Positions 40,799-49,612 of a stretch of DNA of 64,000 nucleotides are shown here, piece by piece. Positions within the stretch are counted from its first letter, which is position 1, and each line of letters begins with the position of its first letter. The position numbers and the translations under genes were made by a program. Under the pieces are notes generated by a model. That model saw only the letters and a program-made list of their open reading frames with translations. It did no database searches and was not told where the DNA came from. The DNA is from Streptomyces lydicus (lineage in GTDB: Bacteria; Actinomycetota; Actinomycetes; Streptomycetales; Streptomycetaceae). Where the stretch lies: assembly GCF_000717345.1 (NCBI RefSeq), contig NZ_JNZA01000038.1:11358-75357 (forward strand), written 5' to 3'.

Positions 40799-41068
40799 GT
40801 GATGGAGTTCGATCCGACGTTGCCCAAGTGGAAGCAGATTGCCGACGTCATCCGAGAGCGGATCGCGGATGGCGCCTACCCGCCGCGCCACCTGATCTCC
40901 GAGGCGCGGATGGAGCAGGAGTTCGGCGTCGCGCGTGTGACTGTCCGCAAGGTCACCGCCCGCCTCAGGGAGGAAGGACTCATCGTCACCACGCCCGGCA
41001 TGGGCTCGTTCGTCGCGAAGAACGCCGCGGAGATCCTCAAGGCGGCCGGCGACGACTCGCGGGACTAG
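40799..41068 (+). CDS. mini-GntR regulator (DNA-binding domain only), second copy
   Basis: The protein has 89 residues. GTG 40799 is chosen because it aligns with the start of the first copy (V-I/M-E-F) and sits just after the -10 box; ATG 40802 is the next codon. The winged helix is WKQIADVIRERIADGAYPP, MEQEFGVARVTVRKVTARL, EEGLIVTTPGMGSFVAK. The recognition helix (RVTVRKVTAR) differs strongly from that of the first copy (DSTSQKVNSG), so the two should read different operators. The 3' ends are nearly identical at DNA level. Confidence 0.85.
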   Translation: MMEFDPTLPKWKQIADVIRERIADGAYPPRHLISEARMEQEFGVARVTVRKVTARLREEGLIVTTPGMGSFVAKNAAEILKAAGDDSRD

Positions 41069-41071
41069 TGC

Positions 41072-41663
41072 CGCAACTTCAACGCGGACGGTTTCGGCTC
41101 GCTCTACCCGAGGTACAGGGGTGGGCGGCCGAGGGCGTTCTCGCTGCCGGAGCGCCGGGAGATCGAGAAGATCGCCAAATCCAGGCCGTTCGAGCACGGC
41201 CTGCCGTTCTCGACCTGGAGTCTGGCCAAGCCGGCGGACTTCCTGGTCGCCGAGGGGGTGGTCGACGACATCAGCCATGAGGGCCTTCGGGAACTGCTCC
41301 GCGAGGAGGGCGTCTCGTTTCCACGCGTGAAGACCTGGAAGACCCTCACTCCATCCGGCGGACGTGCGCATCGCAATCGTCTGCGACAACTACTCACCGC
41401 ACCTGACGACGAAGCGATGTCAGCGGGTCGGGACCTGGGCCGCGGCGAACAATGTCGAGATCGCCTACACCCCGACCAACAGCTCCTGGCTCAACCGGAT
41501 CGAGGCCCAATTCACCGCACTCCGCTACTTCGCCCTCGATGGCACCGACCACGCCAGCCACAAAGAGCAGGGCAGCATGATCCGCCGCTACATCATCTGG
41601 CGGAACAAGCACGCCGCCGACGAACGGCTATGCAAGCTCGTCACCAGGGCGAACGTTGCCTGA
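41072..41663 (+). pseudogene. IS630-family transposase remnant
   Basis: The left part (41072 to about 41340) reads as the helix-turn-helix region of IS630 transposases (GFGSLYPRYRGGRPRAF, FSTWSLAKPADFLVAEGVV, LRELLREEGVSF). The right part (41364-41663), in another frame, holds the C-terminal DDE segment (AIVCDNYSPHLTTK with the second Asp, then YTPTNSSWLNRIEAQFTALR with the Glu region). About 150 central residues with the first Asp are missing. No terminal inverted repeats are obvious, so it is an immobile relic. Confidence 0.82.
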
Positions 41664-41738
41664 TGAGCACCAGGCGTCCGTGCGACGAGCCCCGTCGAGG
41701 TCGACTCACGCCCCTCCTCTGCGCGGGCGCGTCCTGCG

Positions 41739-42545
41739 TCAGGCCGCGGCACGGAAGACGTACGCCGTCATCGGGGCGGTGACCGGCCCCGGGCCCAGAC
41801 GGGCCGTCATCTCTTCGATGACGGTGGCCCGGACGGCCGGTCCGTCGCCGCGCTCCTCAACGGCCGCGCGCACCGGTGTCCCGGTGAGGTACCCGGTGGC
41901 AAGGTCGGCGGTCGACGCGGCCCGGCCCTGAAGCGTCAGCTCCTGCTCGTCCTCGACAGCGAACCCGGCGGCCGCCAGATCAGCGGCCACGACAGCGGGG
42001 TCGGCATAGCCGTGCGGAACCGTCTGGAAGAACTGTGGCGGCTCGACCGGAAAGGCCCGCTCCAGCCCGGCCTGCAGCGCGACTTCGAAGGCGTGCGTCC
42101 CGAGAGGGCCCCAGGTGTTGAACAGGAACCGGCCGCCCGGGGCCAGCACCCGGCGGACCTCGGTGAAGGCCCCGATGCGGTCGGGAAAGAACATCACGCC
42201 GAACTGGCAGACCACCAGGTCGAAGCCTCCGTCCGGGAACGGCAGCCGCTGCGCGTCGGCCTGCCGCCACACCGCGCCAGGGGCCCGGGTCGACCCGAAA
42301 GCGACCATGGCCTCGTTCAGGTCGGTGGCCGTCACCTCGGCCGAGGGTGTTACTGCGAGCAGGTCCGCTGTCAACACGCCAGTTCCCGCGGCGAGTTCGA
42401 GGATGCGCCGAGGGTGGAGTGCCGCCGCCCGGGCAGTCAGGTCCTCGGCGAAGGGCCGGAAGACCACCGGCACGAGGTACTGCTCATAGGCCACCGGCAT
42501 GGATTCGGACCATCGCCGGTCGGCATTGATTCCTGTCACCCTCAT
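41739..42545 (-). CDS. class I SAM-dependent methyltransferase
   Basis: The protein has 268 residues. Motif I is ILELAAGTGVLTADLL, with an acidic residue ending strand 2 in VTATDLNEAMV. Motif II/III is WRQADAQRLPFPDGGFDLVVCQFGVMFF, typical of the UbiE/Methyltransf_11 group acting on small molecules. It is convergent with the IS630 remnant and 208 bases from the divergent VOC gene. Substrate unknown. Confidence 0.9.
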   Translation of the reverse strand: MRVTGINADRRWSESMPVAYEQYLVPVVFRPFAEDLTARAAALHPRRILELAAGTGVLTADLLAVTPSAEVTATDLNEAMVAFGSTRAPGAVWRQADAQRLPFPDGGFDLVVCQFGVMFFPDRIGAFTEVRRVLAPGGRFLFNTWGPLGTHAFEVALQAGLERAFPVEPPQFFQTVPHGYADPAVVAADLAAAGFAVEDEQELTLQGRAASTADLATGYLTGTPVRAAVEERGDGPAVRATVIEEMTARLGPGPVTAPMTAYVFRAAA

Positions 42546-42753
42546 GACGGTAGTGCCGCGTCAGGAAGCCTCTTCCTTGCCGCGCCGCCATGCGCCCTGG
42601 AGCTGGACCCACCTGACCGAGTGGCAGCGAACGCCGGCGCCCCCGGGGCCGGGCCCGGACGCAGGCAGCGTGATCAGTCCGCACCTACTGGCCGCCGTTC
42701 CCCGCGTCGGTGCATCGTGCCGGTGATGACCAGCATGCTGAACGGAGAGTGAA

Positions 42754-43209
42754 ATGGCCGATGAGGCTTCCTACCGGGTCGGGCTTCGTGTCCCGGACGT
42801 CACCGAGGCAGCCAGGTTCTACCAGGGGCTCGGATTCGAGCCGATCGGAGCGATACCGGGACCGGACGGTTCGACGGTCATGGCGATCCTGCGCCGCGGT
42901 GAGCTCCAGTTACTCGTCGACGCCCTGGTCGGCATGCCATTTCCCGACAGCGACCGGGAACGCATGACGAAGACCGGGCCACGGGGCCTCGGCGTGGTCA
43001 TCGGCATCGAGGTGGACGACGTCAACGCGACCGCCGTCTACTGCCGTCTGGCCGGATGCACCGTCACCACCGACCCGGTCGACGCACCGTGGGGCGAGCG
43101 GTACCTCGAGTGCCTCGATCCGTACGGGTACGCATGGAAGTTCTTTGAACTACTTCCCGACCCGCCGGCAGACGGCTTGAGCGCCGCCCGTGACAGCTGG
43201 TTCGCCTGA
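42754..43209 (+). CDS. VOC (glyoxalase/bleomycin-resistance) family protein
   Basis: The protein has 151 residues from ATG 42754 with GGAGAG nearby. Two beta-alpha-beta-beta-beta modules are visible: YRVGLRVPDVTEAARFYQGL near the start, and GVVIGIEVDDVNATAVYCRL with WGERYLECLDPYGYAWKF near the end. The metal-ligand His of true glyoxalases is replaced by Arg in the first strand, so binding and sequestration of a drug is as likely as catalysis. Confidence 0.85.
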   Translation: MADEASYRVGLRVPDVTEAARFYQGLGFEPIGAIPGPDGSTVMAILRRGELQLLVDALVGMPFPDSDRERMTKTGPRGLGVVIGIEVDDVNATAVYCRLAGCTVTTDPVDAPWGERYLECLDPYGYAWKFFELLPDPPADGLSAARDSWFA

Positions 43210-43286
43210 TCCACACGCGGAACCAACCACCACCCCTTCAGAACCGGCCACCACTCACCCGGCGAACCTTGCCGGTCAGCGCGCTG

Positions 43287-43345
43287 GCCGGGCACGTCCA
43301 TCCGCTGCGTGCCGATGACCGGCAGCAGGCGCAGGGCCTCCGCGG
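43287..43345 (-). pseudogene. 3'-end remnant of an MmyB-like regulator gene
   Basis: These 59 bases match 47652-47710, the 3' end of the MmyB-like gene at 47649-48500, with two differences. They encode the same EALRLLxVxGTQRMDVPG tail, but the stop codon is mutated to CAG. The rest of the gene is gone. It sits directly after the TetR stop, so a local duplication-deletion shaped this region. Confidence 0.7.
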
Positions 43346-43351
43346 GTGGGG

Positions 43352-43996
43352 TCAGATGCCGCGTTCGATCATGTCGATGACGTGCTGGCCGGCGTCGTGG
43401 GCCTGGGTGGGGTGGAGGCCGCGGAGGGGGCCGTCGATGAGGAGGGCGGCCAGGCCGTGAACGGCCGACCAGGCGAGGAACTCGGCACCGGGGCGGCGGT
43501 CTTCGGGCAGCAATCCGGCCTTCACGAGATCGTCGAGGGCGGCGCCGAGCAGCTCGAAGGGGGTCTTGCCGGCGGCGCCCGCGGCGGTGGGGGCGGCGGC
43601 GTGGGCCATGTCGCCGGGGACGTGGAAGGCCGTGCGGAACAGGCCGGGCTCTTCCTGGGCGAAGCGCAGGTAGCCGGTGCCGACGGCACGGAAGCGGGCA
43701 CGGGCGGCGGCTGCCTCGTCCGTGGCCGGCGGCAGGGCGGCTTGCTCGGCCTCCATGGTGCGGGCGAGGTGGGCCATGGCGGTCTGGGAGACGGCCTGGA
43801 GCAGTGCGTTGCGATCGGTGAAATGCCGGTAGGCGGCATTGGGTACGACGCCGGCCTGCCGGGTGGCCGCGCGTAGCACGACGGCTTCCGGCCCGCCCTG
43901 GCGGGCGAGTTCGAGGCCCGCTTCGATCAGTGCGTTGCGGAGGTCGCCGTGGCGGTAGGTCTCCCGATTCGGCTTGTCGTTCTCGGCTGAGGGCAT
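43352..43996 (-). CDS. TetR/AcrR-family regulator
   Basis: The protein has 214 residues from ATG 43996. The helix-turn-helix is AVVLRAATRQAGVVPNAAYRHFTDRNALLQAV. The C-terminal WHG-like helices include FAQEEPGLFRTAFHVPG and FLAWSAVHGLAALLIDGPL, placing it in the TetR_C_13/WHG group. It diverges from the dihydrofolate-reductase-like gene across 156 bases containing two related palindromes (44013 and 44086), so it probably represses that gene and itself. Confidence 0.9.
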   Translation of the reverse strand: MPSAENDKPNRETYRHGDLRNALIEAGLELARQGGPEAVVLRAATRQAGVVPNAAYRHFTDRNALLQAVSQTAMAHLARTMEAEQAALPPATDEAAAARARFRAVGTGYLRFAQEEPGLFRTAFHVPGDMAHAAAPTAAGAAGKTPFELLGAALDDLVKAGLLPEDRRPGAEFLAWSAVHGLAALLIDGPLRGLHPTQAHDAGQHVIDMIERGI

Positions 43997-44012
43997 GGCT
44001 GCCGCCTCCAAT

Positions 44013-44102
44013 GTGGACAGCATCCACTTAGGTCGTCTAGGCTTCTGCGTGATCACTCGGGGGGTGGATTTCCGTGCCCTCCGCATGTGGACAGCGTACA
44101 CA
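44013..44102. promoter_or_regulatory. two TetR operator candidates
   Basis: GTGGA-CAGCA-TCCAC (44013-44027) is a perfect palindrome. TGTGGACAGCGTACACA (44086-44102) is an imperfect one with the same TGTGGACAGC core. One is near each divergent start. Confidence 0.55.
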
Positions 44103-44152
44103 AGGCTGGTCGTCGACCGCCGGGGCGCTTTTTCATCAGGGGGATCCGCTGC

Positions 44153-44713
44153 ATGGGCAAGATCACGCACTTTGTGCACCAGTCGCTGGACGGTTTCATC
44201 GAGGGCCCGAACGGGGAGTTCGACTGGCCCCGTATGGACGGCGAGCTGTCCGCCTATGCGCAGGCCCTCACCGGCAGCGCCGACATCTTCCTGTACGGCC
44301 GCGTGGTGTGGGACATGATGTCCGGTTACTGGCCCCGTGCCGAGGAGTTCTCGAACGATGAGCACGACCTCGCGTTCGCGCCCGTCTGGCGCAAGGCGCC
44401 GAAGGTGGTCGTCTCCTCGACGCTGACCGAGGCCGACTGGAACACCCGCGTCATCAACACCGACGTCGTCGAGGAGCTCACCGCCCTCAAGGACAGCGGC
44501 GCCCGTCTACTGCTGTTCGGCGGCTCCTCGCTGGCCGGCTTCCTCACCGAGCACCGGCTGATCGACGAGTACCAGATCTTCGTCCACCCCGTCGTTCTCG
44601 GCGGTGGCAGGCCCGCCTTCGCCACCCCGCAGCAGCGGTTCGACCTGACCCTGAGCGAGACCAGGAGCTTCGACTCCCAGGTGGTTCTCCTCCGGCACGA
44701 ACGGGCCGACTAG
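44153..44713 (+). CDS. dihydrofolate reductase-like (RibD C-terminal) protein
   Basis: The protein has 186 residues with GGGGGA 9 bases upstream of ATG 44153. Family blocks are KITHFVHQSLDGFIEGPNGE, ADIFLYGRVVWDMMSGYW, PKVVVSSTLTEADWNT, LLLFGGSSLAGFLTEHRLID and VHPVVLGGGRPAF. These NADPH-binding proteins reduce unknown substrates; several neighbours are resistance-like. It is divergent from TetR, and a paralogue follows 164 bases downstream. Confidence 0.9.
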   Translation: MGKITHFVHQSLDGFIEGPNGEFDWPRMDGELSAYAQALTGSADIFLYGRVVWDMMSGYWPRAEEFSNDEHDLAFAPVWRKAPKVVVSSTLTEADWNTRVINTDVVEELTALKDSGARLLLFGGSSLAGFLTEHRLIDEYQIFVHPVVLGGGRPAFATPQQRFDLTLSETRSFDSQVVLLRHERAD

Positions 44714-44877
44714 CCGTTCCGTCCAGCACGCTCCGATGGGGCGGGCGATGAACGATGAGTTTCTCCGTGGTCAGCAGTCAGAGACCACGGTCGGTGCGGT
44801 GCAGTGGCGAGTGTGAGCGCACCCTGCACCGGCTGAACCTTCTTGTACCCAGGCACGAGATACCGAGGAACCTTACG

Positions 44878-45450
44878 ATGCGTACCCTGATCAGCACCGC
44901 GTTCATCTCTCTCGACGGCGTCGTGGAGGCCCCGGGCGGCGAGCCCGGATACCGGAACTCCGGGTGGACTTTCAAGAACGTCGACTTCCTCCCCGAGGCT
45001 TTCGACATCAAGGGCCGGGAGCAGAAGGAAGCCACGGCGATGTTGATGGGCCGGGTCAGCTACGAGGCGTTCAGCCCGGTGTGGCCGGCCATGGAGGACT
45101 TCGCCGACTACAAGGTCATGCCGAAGTACGTCGTCTCCACCACTCTCACCGAGGACGACCTGGTGTCGAACTGGGGCGAGACCACGATCCTGCGCTCGCT
45201 CGACGAGGTCGCCTCGTTGAAGCAGACCGAGGGCGGCCCGATCATCGTCCACGGCAGCGCCGCCCTGAACCAGAGCCTTTCGGACGCCGGCCTGATCGAC
45301 CGCTACCACCTCATCGTCTTCCCCCTCCTGCTCGGCGCGGGCAAGCGCCTGTTCAGCGCCACGGACAAGGACACCCAGAAGCTGCAGTTGGTCGAGCACG
45401 AGGTCTACGCCAACGGCCTGCAGAAGAACGTCTTCGACGTCGTCCGCTGA
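44878..45450 (+). CDS. dihydrofolate reductase-like (RibD C-terminal) protein, second copy
   Basis: The protein has 190 residues with GAGGAA upstream of ATG 44878. Blocks are FISLDGVVEAPGGEPGYRNS, ATAMLMGRVSYEAFSPVW, PKYVVSTTLTEDDLVSNWGE, IIVHGSAALNQSLSDAGLID and VFPLLLGAGKRLFSATDK. It shares the fold of the preceding gene but belongs to a different branch by its glycine-loop sequence, so the pair is not a recent duplicate. Possibly co-transcribed with the DUF4287 gene. Confidence 0.9.
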   Translation: MRTLISTAFISLDGVVEAPGGEPGYRNSGWTFKNVDFLPEAFDIKGREQKEATAMLMGRVSYEAFSPVWPAMEDFADYKVMPKYVVSTTLTEDDLVSNWGETTILRSLDEVASLKQTEGGPIIVHGSAALNQSLSDAGLIDRYHLIVFPLLLGAGKRLFSATDKDTQKLQLVEHEVYANGLQKNVFDVVR

Positions 45451-45510
45451 CGACGCTCCCGCACCCGAGTACGCCCCGATGGCACACCAACAGAAAGGCG
45501 GAACCCCGGC

Positions 45511-45723
45511 ATGACCGCGGCAGCGAAAGGCCCGTCCAGCTACTTCCCCTCCATCGAGAAGAAGTACGGCCGCCCCATCGCGGAGTGGCAGGAGCTCATC
45601 CGCTCCTCACCCCTGACCAAGCACATGCAGCTCGTCAGCTGGCTGAAGACGGAACACGGCCTGGGCCACGGTCACGCCAACGCCCTGGTCTCCCACACCC
45701 TCGCCGAGGACGCCGGTCGGTGA
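45511..45723 (+). CDS. DUF4287 family protein
   Basis: The protein has 70 residues with GAAAGGCGGA upstream of ATG 45511. The sequence SYFPSIEKKYGRPIAEWQEL and KHMQLVSWLKTEHGLGHGHA is the full DUF4287 domain, a small helical fold without known biochemistry, often next to dihydrofolate-reductase-like or glyoxalase genes, as here. Confidence 0.88.
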   Translation: MTAAAKGPSSYFPSIEKKYGRPIAEWQELIRSSPLTKHMQLVSWLKTEHGLGHGHANALVSHTLAEDAGR

Positions 45724-45883
45724 ACACCACTTGCCGTCCCGGTCCCTCGGGCAGGGCCTGGAGCTTGTCTCCCCGATCCAGCGTCATTCCTGTTCCTGTT
45801 CCTGCTCGAATGCGAGGTGCGCTGGTCGGGGTCGCTGCGTGGGGGCGATCGAATCGAGGAGTGCCAAGGCCCTGGGCGGCAGT

Positions 45884-47170
45884 TCACTCGGCGCTATCCG
45901 CTATCTCCCGGCTGCGGCCAGCCCACTGGATCACGTACGGCATGGCGACACCGGAGACGACGAAGACGGCACCCATAAGGAGCCAGCCGGGCGTCCCCCA
46001 GGTCACGCAGAGCAAGCCGAGCAGGCTCGGTGCGACGACGTAGCACAGGCCCATGCCCATGCCGAACACCCCGGAGTACTGGCCCTGGGCATGCGCGGGA
46101 GCCAGCCGGAACCGGAGCTCCAGCGACCCGGCCGCATGCCACAGCGAGCCCACTGTGTGCACCGCAACGCCGGTCATCATGATCGTCACGGCGGCCCAGC
46201 CAGGTAATCCGGAGGCCGTCGCGATGACGGACATGCCCATCAGAAAGGCGAGACCGGCGCGGCGGACGGCCTGTCCCGCGATCGTGCCGCCCTTGATCCC
46301 GCGACTGGTCCGTATCTGTAGGAACACCACCATCACAGTGTTGACGGCGATCGCCAGGCCGACGAACCAGCGTGGCGCTTCGGTGTGCAGGACCACCCAC
46401 AGCGGCAGGGCGTAGGACAGCACCTCGCTCTGGATCCACATGATGCCGTCGAGCACGACGAACGCCACATACGGTTTGTCCTTCAGAGCGATCCATCGGC
46501 CTTCGTCGCGCGGGGACGCGAGGGGTTCGAGCTTGGGCAACTTGACCAGGACGGCGGCGCTGCCGAGGAACGTCAGCGCGTTGCCAAGGATGAGGGCACG
46601 GTATGCGGTGTCCGTATCGATCTGCATCACCGCGCCGGCTGCCATCGCGCCGAACGTGCTGGCGAGCATGGCCACCGACCGCAGGTAGGACCGGAACTTC
46701 GGCACCTCGTCACCGCCGAAGCGACGGATCATCGGGCCACGAGCCGCACCGCCGGACGAGCCGGCGAGGTCGGCCACGGCCACAGCCAGGACGAACGCCC
46801 AGAACGAGTGGGCGAACAGCAGTGACGTCATGGAAAGGGCCTGGATCAGCAGCGTCATCAGAAAGATGTCCCGCGGACCGCGGCGGTCGGCGAGATGCCC
46901 TACGGGGATGCCGGCGATCAGTCCGACCACCGCTGCGATGCTGAGGCCGAGACCGACTTGCCCGATGGACAGGTGGATCACCCGAAGGGCGTACAGCGGC
47001 ACGGTCGCCAGGAAGGCCGCGGTGCCGAGCTGGTTGACGAAGCCGGCGAGGGCCAGCTTCCGCTGGGGGCCGGACTCCAGCAGCAGCCCTCTCTGCGCGA
47101 GCCAGGACTGGTGTGCGTCGCTGATTTCCCCAGAGGTGCTGTTGGTTGACGTGGTGGGGGCTTGGCTCAC
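45884..47170 (-). CDS. MFS transporter (12-TM)
   Basis: The protein has 428 residues from GTG 47170 with GGAG 8 bases upstream. Motif A is GHLADRRGPRDIFL. About twelve hydrophobic segments are seen, with a central loop LVKLPKLEPLASPRDEGRW. It resembles the MMR-type exporters of the drug/metabolite kind rather than sugar carriers. It is convergent with DUF4287 and separated from its upstream neighbour by an IS5 remnant. Substrate unknown. Confidence 0.9.
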   Translation of the reverse strand: MSQAPTTSTNSTSGEISDAHQSWLAQRGLLLESGPQRKLALAGFVNQLGTAAFLATVPLYALRVIHLSIGQVGLGLSIAAVVGLIAGIPVGHLADRRGPRDIFLMTLLIQALSMTSLLFAHSFWAFVLAVAVADLAGSSGGAARGPMIRRFGGDEVPKFRSYLRSVAMLASTFGAMAAGAVMQIDTDTAYRALILGNALTFLGSAAVLVKLPKLEPLASPRDEGRWIALKDKPYVAFVVLDGIMWIQSEVLSYALPLWVVLHTEAPRWFVGLAIAVNTVMVVFLQIRTSRGIKGGTIAGQAVRRAGLAFLMGMSVIATASGLPGWAAVTIMMTGVAVHTVGSLWHAAGSLELRFRLAPAHAQGQYSGVFGMGMGLCYVVAPSLLGLLCVTWGTPGWLLMGAVFVVSGVAMPYVIQWAGRSREIADSAE

Positions 47171-47487
47171 CCTGTACTCCAATGCCTGTCGATCGTGCCA
47201 TGCCGAAATCGGGGCGTGCCTGTGAAGCCGGTGAGCCACATGGCTTCGCGGCGAGGATCACAAGGAAGCGGGGGGGGGTACTCGCTGAGGGACTGAGCGA
47301 TCACGGATTCCCCTTCCCAACTACCCGAGTACCAGGAGGGTTTGAGAAGCGGCAGGCGTGGAGTATGCCCAGGTGAAAGCCATGATGAGAAGCCACTTGG
47401 GGTTGGGGGAATGTCACAGCGAAACCGGGAATCTGCACACGGCGCAATCGGTTATCGGTAGTGGTGCTTCCCTCTCATGGACTCCGG

Positions 47488-47622
47488 TTATGAGCGGAGC
47501 CAGATGAGGAAAGCGGCGGCGGTGACGGCGCCGCCGGCGCCCACGCGGCAGCGGCCTTCCGGGGCGACATGGATCTTGGTGGTCAGCCCCCCGCGGGAAC
47601 GGCCAAGCATGACCAGAACAAC
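47488..47622 (-). pseudogene. IS5-family transposase fragment
   Basis: The minus-strand frame contains LGRSRGGLTTKIHVAPEGRC, the unmistakable central motif of IS5/IS1647-type transposases (GRSRGGLTTKIHLA). It then runs into unrelated codons and a stop at 47488. Neither transposase end nor terminal repeats are present. It lies in the 478-bp gap upstream of the MFS gene, which otherwise shows nothing recognisable. Confidence 0.72.
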
Positions 47623-47648
47623 GAGCTACCTGATCGAAGAGGCAGGGC

Positions 47649-48500
47649 CTAGCCGGGCACGTCCATCCGCTGCGTGCCGACGACCGACAGCAGGCGCAGG
47701 GCCTCCGCGGACGGGCTGCCGGGGGTGGCGGTGTAGAGGACGACCCGCTGGTCGCGGTCCGCGACGTCGAGGACGTCGCAGTTGACGGCGATCGGACCGA
47801 CGACCGGGTGGTGGAAGGTCTTGCAGAGGGCGGGCGCGGCGGTCACGTCGTGGCCGGCCCAGAGGCGGGCGAACTCGTCGCTGCCGACGACGAGTTCGTC
47901 GACCAGGGCGGCCACCTCGGGGTCGTCGGGGTAGCGGGCCGCGGTGGCGCGCAGGTGCTGGGCCGACGTCCGGAAGAACTCGTCCGCGTCCGAGACGCCG
48001 TACAGCGGCCGGCCGTGGCCGGGCGGGCCGAGGAAGGCGCGCCGGACGAGGTTGCGGTCCCGGCGCGGCAGCGCGGAGAAGTCCTCCATCAGGGCCGCGG
48101 CCAGGTCGTTCCAGGCAATGACCTCGTACGTCGCCGACAGCACGATCGCCGCGGCCTGCGGCAGCCGGTCCAGCAGGTCGACGATGCTCTGCCGCACCTC
48201 CCGCGAAGGCCCCGGCGGGGGGCCGGGCGGGGCGCCGGCGAGGTGGTGGAGGTGGTCGCGTTCGACGTCCGACAGGCGCAGTGCGCGGGCGAGTTGGGCC
48301 AGCACCTCGCGGGACGGGCGCGGGCCGCGGGCCTGCTCCAGGCGCGTGTAGTACTCGGTCGAGATGAACGCCAGCTGTGCCACCTCCTCGCGGCGGAGCC
48401 CCGGGGTGCGGCGGCGCGGCCCGGCGGGCAGGCCCACGTCGGCGGGGGTGATGCGCTCGCGTCGGGTGCGCAGGAAGGCGGCCAGTTCTCGTCGGTCCAC
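47649..48500 (-). CDS. XRE-family regulator with MmyB-like ligand domain
   Basis: The protein has 283 residues from GTG 48500. The helix-turn-helix (about 30-75) is LRREEVAQLAFISTEYYTRLEQAR. The MmyB_LBD PAS-like domain follows (DLLDRLPQAAAIVLSATYEVIAWNDLAAAL, RRDRNLVRRAFLGPPG, FARLWAGHDV, KTFHHPVVGPIAVNCDVLD). Such regulators bind fatty-acid-like ligands and commonly control a divergent short-chain dehydrogenase; here the SDR at 48588 starts 87 bases away on the other strand. A 59-bp piece of its 3' end recurs at 43287. Confidence 0.92.
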   Translation of the reverse strand: MDRRELAAFLRTRRERITPADVGLPAGPRRRTPGLRREEVAQLAFISTEYYTRLEQARGPRPSREVLAQLARALRLSDVERDHLHHLAGAPPGPPPGPSREVRQSIVDLLDRLPQAAAIVLSATYEVIAWNDLAAALMEDFSALPRRDRNLVRRAFLGPPGHGRPLYGVSDADEFFRTSAQHLRATAARYPDDPEVAALVDELVVGSDEFARLWAGHDVTAAPALCKTFHHPVVGPIAVNCDVLDVADRDQRVVLYTATPGSPSAEALRLLSVVGTQRMDVPG

Positions 48501-48587
48501 GTCATCAGTGTGCGTGGTCGCCGGGATGGCGAGCCAGGTACCGCCGGTGCCTGGATGGGGGCGGCGGCGGGGCACAGGCTCGTCGGC

Positions 48588-49397
48588 ATGAACACGAACA
48601 GGAACACCGGAACCACGCCCGTCCCGTCCGCCGTGACGTCGGGCCTCCTCGCCGACAAGGTCGCCTTCCTCACCGGCGCGAGCCGCGGCATCGGCGCCGC
48701 CGCGGCGCGGCTCTTCGCCCGGGAAGGAGCCAAGGTGCTTCTCGCGGCCCGTACGGAGTCCCAGCTCAAGGCGGTGACGGAGGAGATCCGGGCGGCCGGC
48801 GGCACCGCGGACCACGTGCGGTGCGACCTGGCCGACCCGGCGAGCGTGCGGGCCGCCGTCGACCGGGCCGTGGAGCTGTACGGGCGGCTCGACGTGGCCT
48901 TCAACAACGGTGCGACGGGGCAGCCGCCCGTTCCCATGGACGAGTTGCCGGAGGCCGACTTCGACCACGTCGTCGCGGTCAACCTCAAGGGCCCGTGGCT
49001 GGCCATGAGCGCCGAGATCGCCGCCATCCGCGCCACCGCGAAGCGCGGGGCCGTCGTCAACACCTCCAGCGTGGGCAGCCTGATGGCCAACCCCTGGCTG
49101 CCCGCGTACGGCGCGGCGAAGCGGGCGGTCAACAGCCTCACCGCGTCGGCAGCGGCCACGTACGGCCCGGAGGGCATCCGCGTCAACGCCATCGCGCCCG
49201 GCACCACGCTCACCGAGATGCTCGACGAGTGGGAGGCGAAAGCGCCCGGCACCATCGCGCAGCTCAACGCCCAGACGCCGCTGGGCCGCGCCGCCGATCC
49301 GGAGGAGATCGCCCAGGCCGCCGCCTGGCTCCTCAGCGACCGCGCGTCCTACGTCACCGGCACGGTCCTCCGGGTCGACGGCGGCATGCGCGCCTGA
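48588..49397 (+). CDS. short-chain dehydrogenase/reductase (SDR)
   Basis: The protein has 269 residues. The NAD(P)-binding motif is TGASRGIGAAAA, the structural NNGA motif is FNNGAT, the catalytic Ser is in VNTSSVGSL, the Tyr and Lys are in YGAAKRAV, and the PG motif is NAIAPGTTLTEML. The classical SDR active site is complete. Arg/Ala after the second strand (AARTES) suggests NADPH preference. It is divergent from and probably controlled by the MmyB-like regulator. Confidence 0.93.
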   Translation: MNTNRNTGTTPVPSAVTSGLLADKVAFLTGASRGIGAAAARLFAREGAKVLLAARTESQLKAVTEEIRAAGGTADHVRCDLADPASVRAAVDRAVELYGRLDVAFNNGATGQPPVPMDELPEADFDHVVAVNLKGPWLAMSAEIAAIRATAKRGAVVNTSSVGSLMANPWLPAYGAAKRAVNSLTASAAATYGPEGIRVNAIAPGTTLTEMLDEWEAKAPGTIAQLNAQTPLGRAADPEEIAQAAAWLLSDRASYVTGTVLRVDGGMRA

Positions 49398-49612
49398 GCG
49401 GGAACGGGCGTCCGCGGCCGGGGAGCGGGAAAAGCAGTGGAGGGGGACGACGTCGGGTTGGTAGCGTCCGGGCGACCGTGCGACCGCCCGAGGAGGTGAG
49501 ACCCCATGAACGCTGTATCTGTGTGGGTGCTCCCCCGCTGTGTCACGGTCGGCGATTGACGTAGGTGTCGCCGGGAGCGCCGCAACCAAGGCACTCCCGA
49601 AAGGCAACAACC

